Shown here in pieces: positions 6,110 through 6,291 of a stretch of 6,291 bases of DNA. Source of the DNA: Odoribacteraceae bacterium (lineage in GTDB: Bacteria; Bacteroidota; Bacteroidia; Bacteroidales; Marinifilaceae); the NCBI GenBank assembly GCA_031259905.1, contig JAIRKS010000176.1, positions 1 through 6,291 of the forward strand, written 5' to 3'. The position numbers and the translations under genes are program-made. Numbering within the stretch: position 1 is the stretch's first letter; each line of letters starts with the position of its first letter. The notes below the pieces were generated by a model that did no database searches, was not told where the DNA came from, and saw only the letters and a program-made list of their open reading frames with translations.

Positions 6110-6291
6110 TTGGTACTAAAAGTTCCAGGCACCGTACTTAAGTACGGTATATACCGTACTTAAATTTCCGGACACCGTACTTAAATTTCCGGGTATCGTA
6201 CTTAAGTACAGTATATACCGTACTTAAATTTCCGGGTACCGTACTTAAATTTCCGGGCTTGGTACTTAAGTACGGTATATATCGTACTTAA
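6110..6291. repeat. Tandem array of 21/22-nt monomers in a 64-nt higher-order unit, cut by window end
   Basis: The head accgtacttaa (or a close variant) begins at 6131, 6153, 6174, 6195, 6217, 6238, 6259 and 6281, so spacing runs 22, 21, 21, 22, 21, 21, 22. Each head is followed by one of two tails: gtacggtatat (monomer A, 22 nt) or atttccgg plus two or three bases (monomers B and C, 21 nt). The order is A-B-C, A-B-C, A-B(partial), a 64-nt period. A degenerate monomer (ttggtactaaa head) sits at 6110-6130, in register. GC is about 41 percent per unit, well below the surroundings. The period is not a multiple of three and every head contains TAA, so it is not coding. There are no unique spacers, so it is not CRISPR. 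The function is unknown; candidates are a protein-binding array, an iteron-like element or a minisatellite. Confidence 0.93.
6138..6163. repeat. Perfect 26-bp palindrome within the array (copy 1)
   Basis: The half-site TTAAGTACGGTAT is followed by its exact reverse complement, centred between 6150 and 6151. It is formed by the tail of monomer A plus the head of monomer B. An 18-bp perfect palindrome (accgtactt and its complement, 6131-6148) overlaps it, so the two folds compete. In-register copies at 6202-6227 and 6266-6291 keep 12 of 13 pairs each, with different single changes. Confidence 0.9.

Noticed and set aside
4676..6163. 495-residue frame antisense to dnaB
   Set aside because: Leu/His/Arg-rich shadow; it also runs through the spacer and into the repeat array.
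6110..6291. CRISPR array
   Set aside because: Monomers abut directly with no unique spacers of 25-40 nt, and no cas gene is present in the window.
6110..6291. Plasmid origin with iterons
   Set aside because: The spacing is iteron-like, but there is no Rep gene, and the neighbours are chromosomal housekeeping genes; kept only as one hypothesis for the array.

Overview
The window looks like chromosomal DNA from a high-GC member of the Bacteroidota, probably order Bacteroidales. The reasons are: a promoter upstream of recJ that fits the Bacteroidota -33 TTTG / -7 TA..TTTG pattern; A-rich leaders with no clear Shine-Dalgarno sequence before the starts; and protein versions of RecJ, RecR, DnaB and an LtaS-like sulfatase that resemble those of Bacteroidales. 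The genus cannot be fixed from the sequence. Coding GC is high, so long open frames occur antisense to every gene and none of them looks real.

Layout: 1-262 is a non-coding leader with several palindromes, a long inverted repeat (71-143) and the recJ promoter (211-241). Next come recJ (263-2002) and recR (2006-2611) on the + strand, three bases apart. On the - strand, dnaB (5977-4430) is followed after 12 bases by a membrane-anchored LTA synthase-family sulfatase (4417-2564). The two operons converge, and the last 48 bases of recR and of the sulfatase gene overlap tail to tail. Upstream of dnaB is about 130 bp of GC-rich spacer, then an AT-richer tandem repeat array (6110-6291) that runs off the end of the window.

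Function: RecJ (5'-3' single-strand exonuclease) and RecR (partner of RecO/RecF, RecA loading) belong to the same RecFOR recombination-repair pathway, so their coupling makes sense. DnaB is the replicative helicase. The gene behind it encodes an envelope enzyme of the alkaline-phosphatase/sulfatase fold with no obvious link to replication.

The most unusual element is the array at the right edge. It has an 11-nt head (accgtacttaa) repeated every 21 or 22 nt, organised into a 64-nt higher-order unit of three monomers. One monomer per unit builds overlapping 18-bp and 26-bp palindromes. I do not recognise it. Its helical-turn spacing and its position upstream of dnaB make it worth testing as a protein-binding array, but a simple minisatellite or an intergenic repeat family is equally possible. 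I see no complete undescribed gene system in this window.
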